33,296 nt of DNA from Methylobacterium sp. J-030 (GTDB lineage: Bacteria; Pseudomonadota; Alphaproteobacteria; Rhizobiales; Beijerinckiaceae): assembly GCF_022829545.1 (NCBI RefSeq), contig NZ_JAKSYM010000130.1:1-33296 (forward strand), given 5' to 3'. The notes beneath the pieces were generated by a model. It did no database searches. It was not told where the DNA came from and was given only the letters and a program-made list of their open reading frames with translations. Positions 1 to 15,283 of this stretch are shown here, one piece after another. Position 1 is the first letter of the stretch, and every line of letters begins with the position of its first letter. The translations under genes and the position numbers were made by a program.

Positions 1-1
1 C

Positions 2-343
2 GGGATCACCCTGGCGCAGGCGCTGGCCAAGGCGCGCGGCCTGTCGGACTTCGCCGCCGACCCGTCCGGCACCTTCATCTTCCGGTTCGAGCCGGCCAGC
101 GTGGTGCGCCGGCTGAACCCGGGCTCGAAGCTGCTCGCCACACCGCTGGTCCCGGTGGTGTACCGGATCGACATGCGCGATCCCAACAGCCTGTTCGTGT
201 CCCAGGCGTTCCGGATGCGCAACCGCGACCTCGTCTACGTGTCGAACGCGCCGTTCACCGAGGTCTCGAAAGTGCTCACCGCCTTCAGCGGCGTCACCGG
301 ACCGGTCTCCTCGCTCGCCACAGCCTACGCCTACGCAAAGTAA
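2..343 (+). CDS. Polysaccharide export protein, Wza/KpsD type (C-terminal part only)
   Basis: The gene enters from the left edge, so only the last 113 codons are visible, in the frame starting at base 2 and ending at TAA 341-343. The visible part holds the typical end of outer-membrane polysaccharide export proteins: a stretch reading YRIDMRDPNSLFVSQAF, then MRNRDLVYVSNAPFTEV, as seen after the SLBB domains of Wza, KpsD and ExoF relatives. Members of this family form the periplasmic and outer-membrane channel through which capsule or exopolysaccharide leaves the cell. The UDP-glucose dehydrogenase and RkpA-like genes in the same window fit that role. The signal peptide, lipobox and Poly_export domain lie outside the window, so subtype and full length cannot be judged. 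Confidence 0.8.
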   Translation, partial: GITLAQALAKARGLSDFAADPSGTFIFRFEPASVVRRLNPGSKLLATPLVPVVYRIDMRDPNSLFVSQAFRMRNRDLVYVSNAPFTEVSKVLTAFSGVTGPVSSLATAYAYAK

Positions 344-366
344 TCCGCGCCGCCGATCAGCCTCGC

Positions 367-394
367 GATTGGCGGAACGTCGTTCCCGCCAATC
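367..394 (+). terminator. Hairpin after the polysaccharide export gene
   Basis: A 9-bp perfect stem (gattggcgg at 367-375 with ccgccaatc at 386-394) and a 10-nt loop begin 24 nt after the stop codon. There is no T-run behind it, so an intrinsic terminator is plausible but not proven. Confidence 0.4.
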
Positions 395-453
395 GGGCAG
401 AGGGTCCGATCCAGGCTCGCGGCGAAGCTCGTACTATGGGCTGAAGCTGAATT

Positions 454-482
454 TTGTCCGTTACGGCATTTTGCCGTATCAT
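454..482 (+). promoter_or_regulatory. Promoter and overlapping operator palindrome of the toxin-antitoxin pair
   Basis: TTGTCC (454-459) and TATCAT (477-482) are separated by 17 nt and match the sigma-70 boxes at 4 of 6 and 5 of 6 positions. The spacer holds a perfect inverted repeat, TACGGCA-TTT-TGCCGTA at 462-478, which runs into the -10 box. A ribbon-helix-helix antitoxin or toxin-antitoxin complex bound there would block RNA polymerase, the usual autorepression of this family. Predicted transcription starts near 489 and a GGAAGG ribosome site (490-495) precedes the ATG at 502. Motif matches are seen; binding is inferred. Confidence 0.6.
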
Positions 483-501
483 CGGATCCGGAAGGTGATC
501 C

Positions 502-789
502 ATGGCGGCTCCAGGCAAAGACGGAACGGCGCGGCTCGAGGCCCGTATCCCGGTGCCGATCTACGAGACGCTGCTGCGCGCGGCGCAGCTGCGCGGCATG
601 ACCCTGACCGGCTACCTGATCGCCGCGGCGGGCGAGGATGCCCGGCGCGTGGTCGAGGAGGCCGAGATCCTGCGGTTGGCCCGCTCTGATCAGATTCGGT
701 TCGCGGAGGCTCTGATCGAGCCGCCGAAGCCGACCGATCATCTCAGGCGGGCGGCCGAGCGCCATGCGGATCTGATCCAGCCGCGGTGA
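502..789 (+). CDS. DUF1778 antitoxin, TacA-like
   Basis: This 95-residue protein has the hallmarks of DUF1778 antitoxins. A short ribbon-helix-helix DNA-binding half (LEARIPVPIYETLLRAAQLR, then GMTLTGYLIAAA, about residues 12-45) is followed by a charged helical tail that wraps the toxin in known TacA/AtaR complexes. The family neutralises a GNAT toxin and represses its own operon. The start at 502 is backed by GGAAGG six bases upstream. The stop TGA (787-789) overlaps the GTG start of the next gene (786-788), so the two are probably translationally coupled. The palindrome at 462-478 is the likely operator. Family assignment is firm from length, motif and partner; the operator role is inferred. 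Confidence 0.88.
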   Translation: MAAPGKDGTARLEARIPVPIYETLLRAAQLRGMTLTGYLIAAAGEDARRVVEEAEILRLARSDQIRFAEALIEPPKPTDHLRRAAERHADLIQPR

Positions 790-1301
790 CGGCGGCATTC
801 GTCATCGAGCCGCTCCCCAAGTCCCACGACCGACGCGGCTTTGTCAGCGGGAATGCCCGCGTCGATGCCTATTTCCGGCACACCGTCTCTCAGGACGTCA
901 AGCGCTGCTACGCGGCCTGCTTCGTCGCTCGCGACATGGCGACCGGTCGGGTCGGCGGCTTCTATACCCTGTCCTCGAACAGCGTGCCGCTCACGGACGT
1001 GCCCGACGGACTCGCCAGGAAACTGCCGCGCTATCCGACAGTGCCGGCCGTGCTGATGGGCTGGTTGGGGCGGGACGACGCTTTCCGCGGCCGAGGGCTC
1101 GGGGCAGCCCTGGTGTTCGATGCGATCCGCACCGTGGCTACGGCCCCCATCGCCAGCCACGCGCTGTTCGCGGACGCCATCGACGCGCCAGCCGCGCGCT
1201 TCTACGCGGAACTCGGCTTCGTGCCGCTGACGGATAAGCCGATGCGGCTGTTCCTGCCGATCGCGACCGGCCTCGCCCTGCTGAATTCGGGCCGCGCCTG
1301 A
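786..1301 (+). CDS. GNAT toxin, TacT/AtaT-like (aminoacyl-tRNA acetyltransferase)
   Basis: The protein has 171 residues and starts at GTG 786, overlapping the antitoxin stop. The GNAT core is clear: an LMGWLGRDDAF strand is followed by the acetyl-CoA pyrophosphate loop RGRGLGAAL (residues 101-109) and a C-terminal AARFYAELGFVPL. Its Tyr140 matches the catalytic tyrosine of TacT-type toxins. Characterised relatives acetylate the amino group of aminoacyl-tRNA and stop translation. All key elements are present and the frame is intact, so the module looks functional. Which tRNA is hit cannot be read from sequence. The pair sits between a capsule export gene and the capsule-like synthase genes, which makes it a possible insertion or guard module (inference). 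Confidence 0.87.
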   Translation: MTAAFVIEPLPKSHDRRGFVSGNARVDAYFRHTVSQDVKRCYAACFVARDMATGRVGGFYTLSSNSVPLTDVPDGLARKLPRYPTVPAVLMGWLGRDDAFRGRGLGAALVFDAIRTVATAPIASHALFADAIDAPAARFYAELGFVPLTDKPMRLFLPIATGLALLNSGRA

Positions 1302-1332
1302 TAGCCGCCCAGCCCTTCGTAACGGCCGCAAA

Positions 1333-1367
1333 TCCGGGGCAACGCCTGCCTTCGGCTCTGCCCCGGA
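1333..1367. terminator. Bidirectional terminator hairpin between convergent genes
   Basis: TCCGGGGCA (1333-1341) and TGCCCCGGA (1359-1367) form a 9-bp GC-rich stem in the 71-nt gap between the toxin gene (+) and the oxoamine synthase gene (-). It could serve both strands. No clear T-run is present on either side. Confidence 0.5.
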
Positions 1368-1372
1368 CGCGC

Positions 1373-2736
1373 TCAGCCCCGCTTGGCCAGCAACTGCTCG
1401 ATCAACGAGCCGCCCTTGTCGATCGCCGCCAGCTCCTCCGCCACCGCGTTCACGGTGTCGCGGATCTGATCCGCCGTATGCTCGGAGGTCAGGAAGAAGC
1501 GCAGGCGCGAGGCCCGCTCCGGCACCGCCGGGTGGATGATCGGCTGCACGTTGATGCCCCGGCGGAACAGCCGGTCCGACAGGGTCACGGCCTTCAGCGA
1601 ATCGCCCACGATGACCGGCACCACGGCGAGCCCCAGGCTGAAGCCGGTGTCGAGGCCGAGCTTCTTGGCGGCGGCCAGGAACAGCGTGCCGTTCTGGCGC
1701 AGGCGCTCGACCCGCTCCGGCTCGGCGTGCAGCACCGCCAGCGCCGCCTCGGCGGCGGCGGCCAGCGGCGGCGACATGCCGACGCTGTAGACGAAGCCGC
1801 CGGCCGAGTGCTTCAGGTACTCGATCAGCGCGATCGGCCCGCAGATGTAGCCGCCGCAGGTGGACAACGTCTTCGACAGCGTGCCCATCCAGATGTCGAC
1901 CTCCTTGGGGTCGACGCCGCAATGCTCGAACAGCCCCGCGCCGGTGCGGCCGGTGACGCCGAGGCCGTGGGCCTCGTCGATCATCAGCCACGCGTCGTAG
2001 CGCTTCTTCAGGGCGACGAGCCCGGCGAGGTCCGGCGCGTCGCCGTCCATGCTGTACAGGCCTTCGACCACGATCAGCGCCCGGCGGTGCTCGTGGCGGG
2101 TCGACTGGAGCAGGGTCTCCAGGGCGTCGAGATCGTTATGCGCGAAGGAGCGCCGCTGGGCGCCGGAGAGCTGCGCGCCCGTGACGATGCTGTTGTGCGA
2201 CAGGGCGTCGTGGAAGATGACGTCGCCGGCTTCCAGCAGGGCGCCGATGGTGGTCACGTTGGTGGCGTGCCCGCTCACCATCACGACGCAGCCCTCGGAG
2301 CGGTAATGCTTGGCCAGCGCCTGCTCCAGGCTGATGTGCCCCGGCCGCTCGCCCGCCACCACGCGGCTCGCCGAGGCCGACGTGCCGTAGGAATCGATCG
2401 CCTCGCGCGCCGCGTTGCTGACCCGCGGATGGCCGTTGAGGCCGAGATAATCGTAGGACGAGAAGTTGGTGAAGCTCTTCTGGTCGATCCGCGTGGTCGC
2501 GCCGGCCTTCGCGTCGTGGACGCGGAAGAACGGGTTGCCCAGACCGATCAGCTCGGCCGCCTGACGCTGGAGTTTCAGCTCGCGGTAACCGGGCAGGTTC
2601 TCGAAGTTCTGCACCGCGGACTTGTCGGTCGGCGAGGCCGCCTTGGCGGGGGCCGGACGCGGCGTAGCGCGCCCGAGCCGGTTGGTCACGAAGCCGGCGA
2701 GTGCCGCGCGCCCGCCGTCAGGCCGTGCCGTATCGG

Positions 2737-2740
<4 letters not shown>
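1373..2740 (-). CDS. PLP-dependent alpha-oxoamine synthase, RkpG/BioF-like
   Basis: This 455-residue fold-type I PLP enzyme belongs to the alpha-oxoamine synthases (BioF, KBL, serine palmitoyltransferase). It carries the substrate region NFSSYDYLGLNGHP (about 92-105), the DEAHGLGVTGRTGAG block with PLP-binding Asp255 and His258, and the Schiff-base Lys290 in GTLSKTLSTCGGY. The family condenses an acyl thioester with an amino acid and loses CO2. Its ATG (2740-2738) overlaps the stop of the upstream megasynthase (ATGA), so the two are made together. That synthase ends in an ACP without a thioesterase, so this enzyme probably offloads its chain. An N-terminal extension of about 45 residues precedes the core. 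The closest known arrangement is rhizobial RkpG beside RkpA. True biotin synthesis (BioF) is unlikely because no bio genes are near. Confidence 0.85.
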
Positions 2741-10329
<7,589 letters not shown>

Positions 10330-10479
10330 GTATTCATCAGGGACCTATCCAATCCCGGGGATCAGAACGCCAAATCTGGACCTGTCGACAGGCCGTCGAG
10401 ACGCTGAAACGATCACCAGAAAGCCACAGTTGCGCCCCGGCGTCGGGAACCCGTCTGACGGCATTGTGCCCGGGACGCG

Positions 10480-10506
10480 AAAAGATCTTCCGAAGAGATC
10501 TTCGGA
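10480..10506 (-). terminator. Intrinsic terminator after UDP-glucose dehydrogenase
   Basis: On the minus strand, starting 13 nt past the stop, TCCGAAG and CTTCGGA form a stem around an ATCT loop (10489-10506). A T4 run follows (complement of AAAA at 10480-10483). It separates the dehydrogenase transcript from the megasynthase gene, so the latter probably has its own promoter between 10330 and 10480. Confidence 0.55.
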
Positions 10507-10518
10507 TCACCGCACAGG

Positions 10519-11862
10519 TCAGGCCGGGTTCGACACGGCGCCCGCCTCGTTTCGTCCCACGCCGCAATAGATAAACCCGTGTCGCGCGGCGCTTTCGGGA
10601 TCGTAGATGTTGCGCAGATCGACCAGCACGGGCCTCGTCCCGCCGGACGCCATGGCCTGCCGCAACCGGTCGAGGTCGAGCGCCCGGAAGGCGTTCCACT
10701 CGGTGACGATCACCAGCGCATCCGCGCCCTCCGCGCAGGCGTAGGCGTTCTCGGCGTAGTCCACGGCCGGCATCAGCGCCCGCGCCTGCGCCATGCCCTC
10801 GGGGTCGTAGGCGCGCACGGTCGCGCCGGCATCCTGCAGGCCCGCCACGATCGCCAGCGAGGGCGCGTCGCGCATGTCGTCGGTGTCGGGCTTGAAGGTC
10901 AGGCCGAGCAGCGCGATCGTCCGGCCCCGCACCGAGCCGCCGCACGCCTTGATCACCTTGCGCGCCATGGCGCGCTTCCTCTGGTCGTTGACCGCCACCA
11001 CGGTCTCGACCAGCCGCAGCGGCGTGCCGGCATCCTGGGCGGTCTTGACCAGCGCCAGCGTGTCCTTGGGGAAGCACGAGCCGCCGTAGCCCGGCCCGGC
11101 ATGCAGGAACTTGGTGCCGATCCGGTTGTCCAGCCCGATGCCGCGGGCGACCTGCTGCACGTCGGCGCCCACCGCCTCGCACAGGTCGGCGATCTCGTTG
11201 ATGAAGGTGATCTTGGCGGCCAGGAACGCGTTGGCGGCGTACTTGGTCAATTCGGCGGTGCGCCGGCTGGTCACCAGGATCGGCGCGGCGTTGAGGTAGA
11301 GCGGCCGGTAGACCTCGCGCATCACCGCCTCGGCCCGGGCCTCCCCGGTGCCGACCACGATCCGGTCCGGCCGCTTGAAGTCGGCGATCGCGGCGCCCTC
11401 CCGCAGGAACTCGGGGTTGGACGCCACCGCGACATCCGCCGCCGGGTTGGCCTCGCGGATGATGCGCTCGACCTCGTCGCCGGTGCCGACGGGAACCGTG
11501 GACTTGGTCACCACCACGGTGAAGCCCGAGAGCGCGCCCGCGATCTCGCGCGCGGCGTCGAACACGAAGCTCAGGTCGGCGAAGCCGTCGCCGCGGCGGG
11601 ACGGCGTGCCGACCGCGATGAACACCGCGTCGGCCTCGGCCACCGCCTCGCGCATCGATGTGCTGAACGCGAGCCGGCCCTGCCGGACGTTCTCGGCCAC
11701 CAGCGCGTCGAGCCCCGGCTCGTAGATCGGCATGCGCCCGGCGTTCAGCGAGGCGATCTTGTCCGGGTCGCGGTCGATGCACACCACGGCGTGGCCGAAA
11801 TCCGCCAGGCACGCCCCGGACACCAGGCCGACATACCCGGCCCCTATCATCGCGATCCGCAT
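10519..11862 (-). CDS. rkpK: UDP-glucose 6-dehydrogenase
   Basis: The 447-residue enzyme oxidises UDP-glucose to UDP-glucuronate with two NAD+ and supplies acidic sugars for capsule or exopolysaccharide. The N-terminal Rossmann motif is MRIAMIGAGYVGLVSGACLA, with the acidic NAD-ribose residue in CIDRD. Other landmarks are the YEPGL loop (47-51), TKSTVPVGT (119-127), NPEFLREG (149-156) and the nucleophile Cys263 in GYGGSCFPKD. The ATG at 11862 is chosen because the Rossmann strand begins there and a GGGAGG site lies just upstream. The frame stays open 23 codons further upstream, but that part is not conserved in character. In rhizobia the rkpK gene serves K-antigen synthesis, which fits the RkpA/RkpG-like neighbours. 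The name ugd would be equally correct. Confidence 0.93.
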   Translation of the reverse strand: MRIAMIGAGYVGLVSGACLADFGHAVVCIDRDPDKIASLNAGRMPIYEPGLDALVAENVRQGRLAFSTSMREAVAEADAVFIAVGTPSRRGDGFADLSFVFDAAREIAGALSGFTVVVTKSTVPVGTGDEVERIIREANPAADVAVASNPEFLREGAAIADFKRPDRIVVGTGEARAEAVMREVYRPLYLNAAPILVTSRRTAELTKYAANAFLAAKITFINEIADLCEAVGADVQQVARGIGLDNRIGTKFLHAGPGYGGSCFPKDTLALVKTAQDAGTPLRLVETVVAVNDQRKRAMARKVIKACGGSVRGRTIALLGLTFKPDTDDMRDAPSLAIVAGLQDAGATVRAYDPEGMAQARALMPAVDYAENAYACAEGADALVIVTEWNAFRALDLDRLRQAMASGGTRPVLVDLRNIYDPESAARHGFIYCGVGRNEAGAVSNPA

Positions 11863-12195
11863 CCGGTCCTCCCGGCCGCCAGCTTCCGGCTTGCTGCAGT
11901 GCAGCATGGGCCGGGCGCCACGGGGGCGCAACCCGGTCGACGCTGGTTCTGGTCCAATCTGTAGCCGGTTTGCAACATACGGGAATGGTGACTGTTTTTT
12001 GACAGCGGGGCCGTCCCGGCGAATCGGAGCCGACGCGAGACGCGGGGATCACGCCCTTGACGCCGAAGGCGGCTTCGCAGTGCCGGCGGGTTCCTGTAGA
12101 AGCGCCCCCGCCCGACGGGTGCGGCCGCAACCCCGCCCGCGGGCCCTGACCCAAGGATCGGCCGAAGAGTGGCCAGGGATCGGTGAAGGACCGCG
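11863..12195. other. Divergent intergenic region between UDP-glucose dehydrogenase and argB
   Basis: This 333-bp gap separates two divergent genes and must carry both promoters. The most promoter-like part is the less GC-rich stretch 11955-12005. It has a perfect TTGACA at 11999-12004 on the + strand behind a T-run, but I find no convincing -10 box at the right distance. No open frame with credible coding character or RNA gene is seen. Confidence 0.4.
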
Positions 12196-13089
12196 ATGAC
12201 CGAATTGCCGAACGTGCACGTGCGCGCCGAGGTTCTGGCCCAGGCGCTGCCCCACATGCAGCGCTACGATCAGGAGATCGTGGTCATCAAGTACGGCGGC
12301 CACGCCATGGGCGACCGGTCCGCGGCCGAGGACTTCGCCGAGGACATCGTGCTCCTCGAACAATCCGGGCTGAAGCCGATCGTCGTGCACGGGGGCGGGC
12401 CGCAGATCGGCAAGATGCTGGACCGGCTCGGCATCCAGTCCGAGTTCCGCGGCGGCCTGCGGGTGACCGACGCAGCCACCGTCGAGGTGGTCGAGATGGT
12501 GCTGGCCGGCCTGATCAACAAGCAGATCGTCGGCTGGATCTCGGCCGAGGGCGGGCGGGCCATCGGCCTGTGCGGCAAGGACGGCAACATGGTCCGGGCC
12601 AAGCGGGCGCTGAAGACCATGGTCGATCCCGAGAGCCACCTGGAGCAGACCATCGATCTCGGCCTCGTCGGCGAGCCGGAGCATGTCGAGCGCGGCGTGC
12701 TCGACGCGGTGCTGAAGGCCGAGCTGATTCCCGTGCTCGCTCCGGTCGCCTATGGGGCGGACGGGCAGACCTACAACGTCAACGCCGACACCTTCGCGGG
12801 GGCGATCGCGGGGGCGCTGCGGGCCAAGCGCCTGCTGCTGCTCACCGACGTCCCGGGCGTGCTCGACAAGGACAAGAAGCTGATTCCCGAACTCACCGTG
12901 GAGGATTGCCGCCGCCTGATCGCCGACGGCACCATCACGGGCGGGATGATCCCCAAGATCGAGACCTGCATGTACGCGATCGAGCGCGGCGTGGAGGCGG
13001 TCGTCATCCTCGATGGCAAGGTCAACCACGCGGTGCTCTTGGAGCTGTTCACCGATTACGGCGCCGGCACGCTGATCCGGCGGGGCTGA
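12196..13089 (+). CDS. argB: Acetylglutamate kinase
   Basis: The 297-residue protein catalyses the ATP-dependent phosphorylation of N-acetylglutamate, the second step of arginine synthesis. It shows the amino-acid-kinase fold landmarks: [11 protein letters not shown] near residues 29-39, [14 protein letters not shown] for the acyl-amino-acid site, [14 protein letters not shown](T) in the middle, and [14 protein letters not shown] with a C-terminal [13 protein letters not shown]-site lysine. The N-terminal helix ([18 protein letters not shown]) is of the kind found in arginine-regulated hexameric enzymes. GGTGAAGGA lies upstream of the ATG at 12196. The gene stands alone; a strong hairpin follows 21 nt after the stop. 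Confidence 0.96.
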   Translation: MTELPNVHVRAEVLAQALPHMQRYDQEIVVIKYGGHAMGDRSAAEDFAEDIVLLEQSGLKPIVVHGGGPQIGKMLDRLGIQSEFRGGLRVTDAATVEVVEMVLAGLINKQIVGWISAEGGRAIGLCGKDGNMVRAKRALKTMVDPESHLEQTIDLGLVGEPEHVERGVLDAVLKAELIPVLAPVAYGADGQTYNVNADTFAGAIAGALRAKRLLLLTDVPGVLDKDKKLIPELTVEDCRRLIADGTITGGMIPKIETCMYAIERGVEAVVILDGKVNHAVLLELFTDYGAGTLIRRG

Positions 13090-13110
13090 CGGGCCGATTC
13101 AAGATGGGGT

Positions 13111-13140
13111 CGTGCGGGGCGGCAACCTCCGCCCCGCACG
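13111..13140 (+). terminator. Terminator hairpin after argB
   Basis: CGTGCGGGGCGG (13111-13122) and CCGCCCCGCACG (13129-13140) form a perfect 12-bp stem with a 6-nt loop. No T-run follows, as is common in very GC-rich genomes. Confidence 0.6.
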
Positions 13141-13243
13141 CGCATTGTCCCGCTCCAAGCTAGCTTCGGGACAGCCAAGTCTGCGAGCGTGACCGCAAAG
13201 GCTCAGCCTCGCCGCGCAGGAGCTACGAATCCGAGGGGATACG

Positions 13244-13984
13244 GTGCATCACCCCGACAAGGCCCAGTTCACGACCCCCGGCGCGCGCGGCTTCGCCGAT
13301 GTCGACACCTGGGTGTTCGATCTCGACAACACGCTCTATCCGAGCGACGCTCGGGTCTGGCCGCAGGTGGATGAGCGGATCACGCTCTACGTGATGGGGC
13401 TCTACGGGCTCGACGGCCTCTCGGCCCGCGCCCTGCAGAAGCATTTCTATCACACCTACGGCACGACCCTGAAGGCTCTGATGGTCGAGGCAGACGTCGA
13501 TCCCCATGAGTTCCTCGATTTCGCGCACGACATCGACCACTCGGCGATCAAGCTCGACAAGGATCTCGGCGACGCGATCGAGCGCCTGCCGGGGCGCAAG
13601 CTGATCCTGACCAACGGCTCGCGCCGCCATGCCGAGAACGTGGCGGCCAAGCTCGGGATCCTCGACCATTTCGAGGACGTGTTCGACATCGCGGCCGCCG
13701 ATTTCGTGCCGAAGCCCGAGCGCTCGACCTACGAGCGCTTCCTGCGGGCCCACGCTGTCGAGCCGACCCGGTCCGCCCTGTTCGAGGACATCGCCCGCAA
13801 CCTCGCGGTGCCGCACGACCTCGGCATGGCGACCGTGCTGGTGGTGCCCAAGATCATCGATCCCTACCGCGAGGCGTTCGAGCAGGAGGCGGTGCGCGAG
13901 CCGCATATCGACCACATCACCGACGACCTCGCGGCGTTCCTGTTGGGCTGCGTGCTGCCGGAGGCGGGCGCGGTGCCGGCCTGA
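13244..13984 (+). CDS. HAD-superfamily pyrimidine 5'-nucleotidase
   Basis: The protein has 246 residues and starts at GTG 13244, preceded by GAGGGG. All four HAD motifs are present: the nucleophile and acid Asp26/Asp28 in VFDLDNTLYP, ILTNGS (121-126), Lys157 in VPKPERSTY, and the metal-binding acids in LFEDIARNL (179-186). The helical cap lies between motifs I and II. The DNTLYP signature and the RNLAVPHDLGMATVLV tail match the pyrimidine 5'-nucleotidase group that dephosphorylates UMP, CMP or similar phosphomonoesters. Substrate choice in HAD enzymes is hard to read from sequence, so the exact reaction is tentative. It lies between argB and rplS, each probably with its own transcript. Confidence 0.85.
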   Translation: MHHPDKAQFTTPGARGFADVDTWVFDLDNTLYPSDARVWPQVDERITLYVMGLYGLDGLSARALQKHFYHTYGTTLKALMVEADVDPHEFLDFAHDIDHSAIKLDKDLGDAIERLPGRKLILTNGSRRHAENVAAKLGILDHFEDVFDIAAADFVPKPERSTYERFLRAHAVEPTRSALFEDIARNLAVPHDLGMATVLVVPKIIDPYREAFEQEAVREPHIDHITDDLAAFLLGCVLPEAGAVPA

Positions 13985-14013
13985 AGGGCGCGGAACGGCA
14001 GCGCACGCGGCAA

Positions 14014-14042
14014 TCGACAAGCCGGGGACGATCCTGTAGAGA
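14014..14042 (+). promoter_or_regulatory. Possible rplS promoter
   Basis: TCGACA (14014-14019) and TAGAGA (14037-14042) are separated by 17 nt. The -35 box matches 5 of 6 positions, the -10 box only 3 of 6. The -10 region overlaps one arm of the inverted repeat at 14029-14066. Confidence 0.3.
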
Positions 14043-14127
14043 GCCGGCCAACTCACAACAGGATCGCCGAAATCCTGGCGCCGATCGCCCATGAGGGGCG
14101 TCACGACGCGACGGCTGGAGCTATGCC

Positions 14128-14529
14128 ATGAACATCATCGAGCAGCTGGAGCGCGAGGAAGTCGCGCGCCTGGCCAAGACCATTCCGGATTTCGAGCCGG
14201 GCGACACGCTCATCGTCAACGTCCGCGTGAAGGAAGGCGAGCGCACCCGCGTCCAGGCCTACGAGGGCGTCTGCATCGGCCGCCAGGGCGGCGGGCTCAA
14301 CGAGAGCTTCACGGTCCGCAAGATCTCCTACGGCGAGGGCGTGGAGCGCGTCTTCCCGGTGCATTCCCCGATGATCGATTCGATCAAGGTGGCCCGCCGC
14401 GGCAAGGTGCGCCGCGCCAAGCTGTACTACCTGCGCGACCGCCGCGGGAAGTCGGCCCGCATCGTCGAGCGCACCGACCGCTACAAGGCCAAGGACACCC
14501 CGGCCGGGGCGCCAGCCGCCGCCGAGTGA
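14128..14529 (+). CDS. rplS: 50S ribosomal protein L19
   Basis: The 133-residue protein matches bacterial L19 throughout: [15 protein letters not shown] at the start, [56 protein letters not shown] and the basic [20 protein letters not shown] block. L19 sits at the 30S-50S interface. The C-terminal tail is short and rich in Ala and Pro. In many bacteria the gene closes an rpsP-rimM-trmD-rplS operon. Here no trmD lies upstream: a nucleotidase gene on the same strand ends 143 nt before the start. So rplS has its own leader here. A strong terminator follows. Confidence 0.97.
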   Translation: MNIIEQLEREEVARLAKTIPDFEPGDTLIVNVRVKEGERTRVQAYEGVCIGRQGGGLNESFTVRKISYGEGVERVFPVHSPMIDSIKVARRGKVRRAKLYYLRDRRGKSARIVERTDRYKAKDTPAGAPAAAE

Positions 14530-14566
14530 TCGCGGCACGGCCGGCCTCACCGCCAGTCCGAGATCG

Positions 14567-14600
14567 AGGCCCGCTCCGATGCATCGGGGCGGGCCTTTCT
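14567..14600 (+). terminator. Intrinsic terminator of rplS
   Basis: AGGCCCGC (14567-14574) pairs with GCGGGCCT (14589-14596), and the inner part (TCCGAT with ATCGGG) extends the stem. TTTCT follows directly. It also lies between rplS and the convergent GNAT gene. Confidence 0.75.
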
Positions 14601-14651
14601 GTTGGGTCCGTGCCGAGGGGCGCCAAGCACGGTTGCCCGCCGGGCGCCGCC

Positions 14652-15266
14652 TCACCCGAGCCGCGGAACGTGGGGCGCGCAATCCCGGGGGAGCGATCCG
14701 TCCAGCCGCGGATCGGGGGCGACCTCGACATGCACCGCGCAGGGCTCGCATCCGAAGCGCCGGTAGAAGGCCAGGGCTCCGGGATGGTCGAGGGTGCAGG
14801 TGTGCAGCCAGAACCGCGCGATCGGGCGCGACCAAGCCCGGCGCAGCGCGTGAGCCATCAGGCTGCCACCGAGCCCCGCCCCGATCCGGTCGCGGGTGAG
14901 GCCGAGGAACACCAGTTCGCACTGGCCGGGCTGGCGGAAATCCAGCTCCAGCATGCCGACGGTGCGGCCCGCCTGCCGGAGGGCCAGGATCTCGACCGCC
15001 TCGTCGGTCAGGATGGCGAGCAGCGCGTCGTCCGCGAGGGCGAGGCGCGAGAACCAGAGCCAGTCGGCGCCGACCGCGCGGAACAGGCGCCGGTACGCCT
15101 CCGGATCGGGGTCCGCGAGCGTGCGCAGTTCGAGCCCGGGCGGGAAGGGGCGCTCGGGCCCCGGCGATGGCGGCTGCACCATCTCCAGAGAGGTTACGAC
15201 GGTCGCGATGTGGCCGGGTGGTACGGCGGCGTAGCCGGCTGCGAGCGTATTGGTGGCGGTGATCAT
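14652..15266 (-). CDS. GNAT-family N-acetyltransferase
   Basis: The 204-residue protein contains one GNAT domain (about residues 50-185). The acetyl-CoA loop is in FLGLTRDRIGAGLGGSLMAH, followed by the C-terminal strand-helix FWLHTCTLDHPGALAFYRRF that is typical of the family. About 40 Pro-rich residues precede the domain. It is probably the last gene of a four-gene minus-strand operon, 17 nt behind the membrane-protein gene. The ATG at 15266 has a GGAG site upstream. The acceptor substrate is unknown; the position behind H4MPT-linked genes may be meaningful or accidental. Confidence 0.8.
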   Translation of the reverse strand: MITATNTLAAGYAAVPPGHIATVVTSLEMVQPPSPGPERPFPPGLELRTLADPDPEAYRRLFRAVGADWLWFSRLALADDALLAILTDEAVEILALRQAGRTVGMLELDFRQPGQCELVFLGLTRDRIGAGLGGSLMAHALRRAWSRPIARFWLHTCTLDHPGALAFYRRFGCEPCAVHVEVAPDPRLDGSLPRDCAPHVPRLG

Positions 15267-15283
15267 GGGCCGTCTCCAGGCGG

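Noticed and set aside
10381..10392. 12-bp palindrome CCTGTCGACAGG upstream of the megasynthase gene as an operator
   Set aside because: It is a single symmetrical site without a nearby recognisable promoter or second copy in the window; too little to call an operator.
11863..11931. Upstream extension of UDP-glucose dehydrogenase by 23 residues
   Set aside because: The Rossmann strand begins exactly at ATG 11862, which has a GGGAGG ribosome site.
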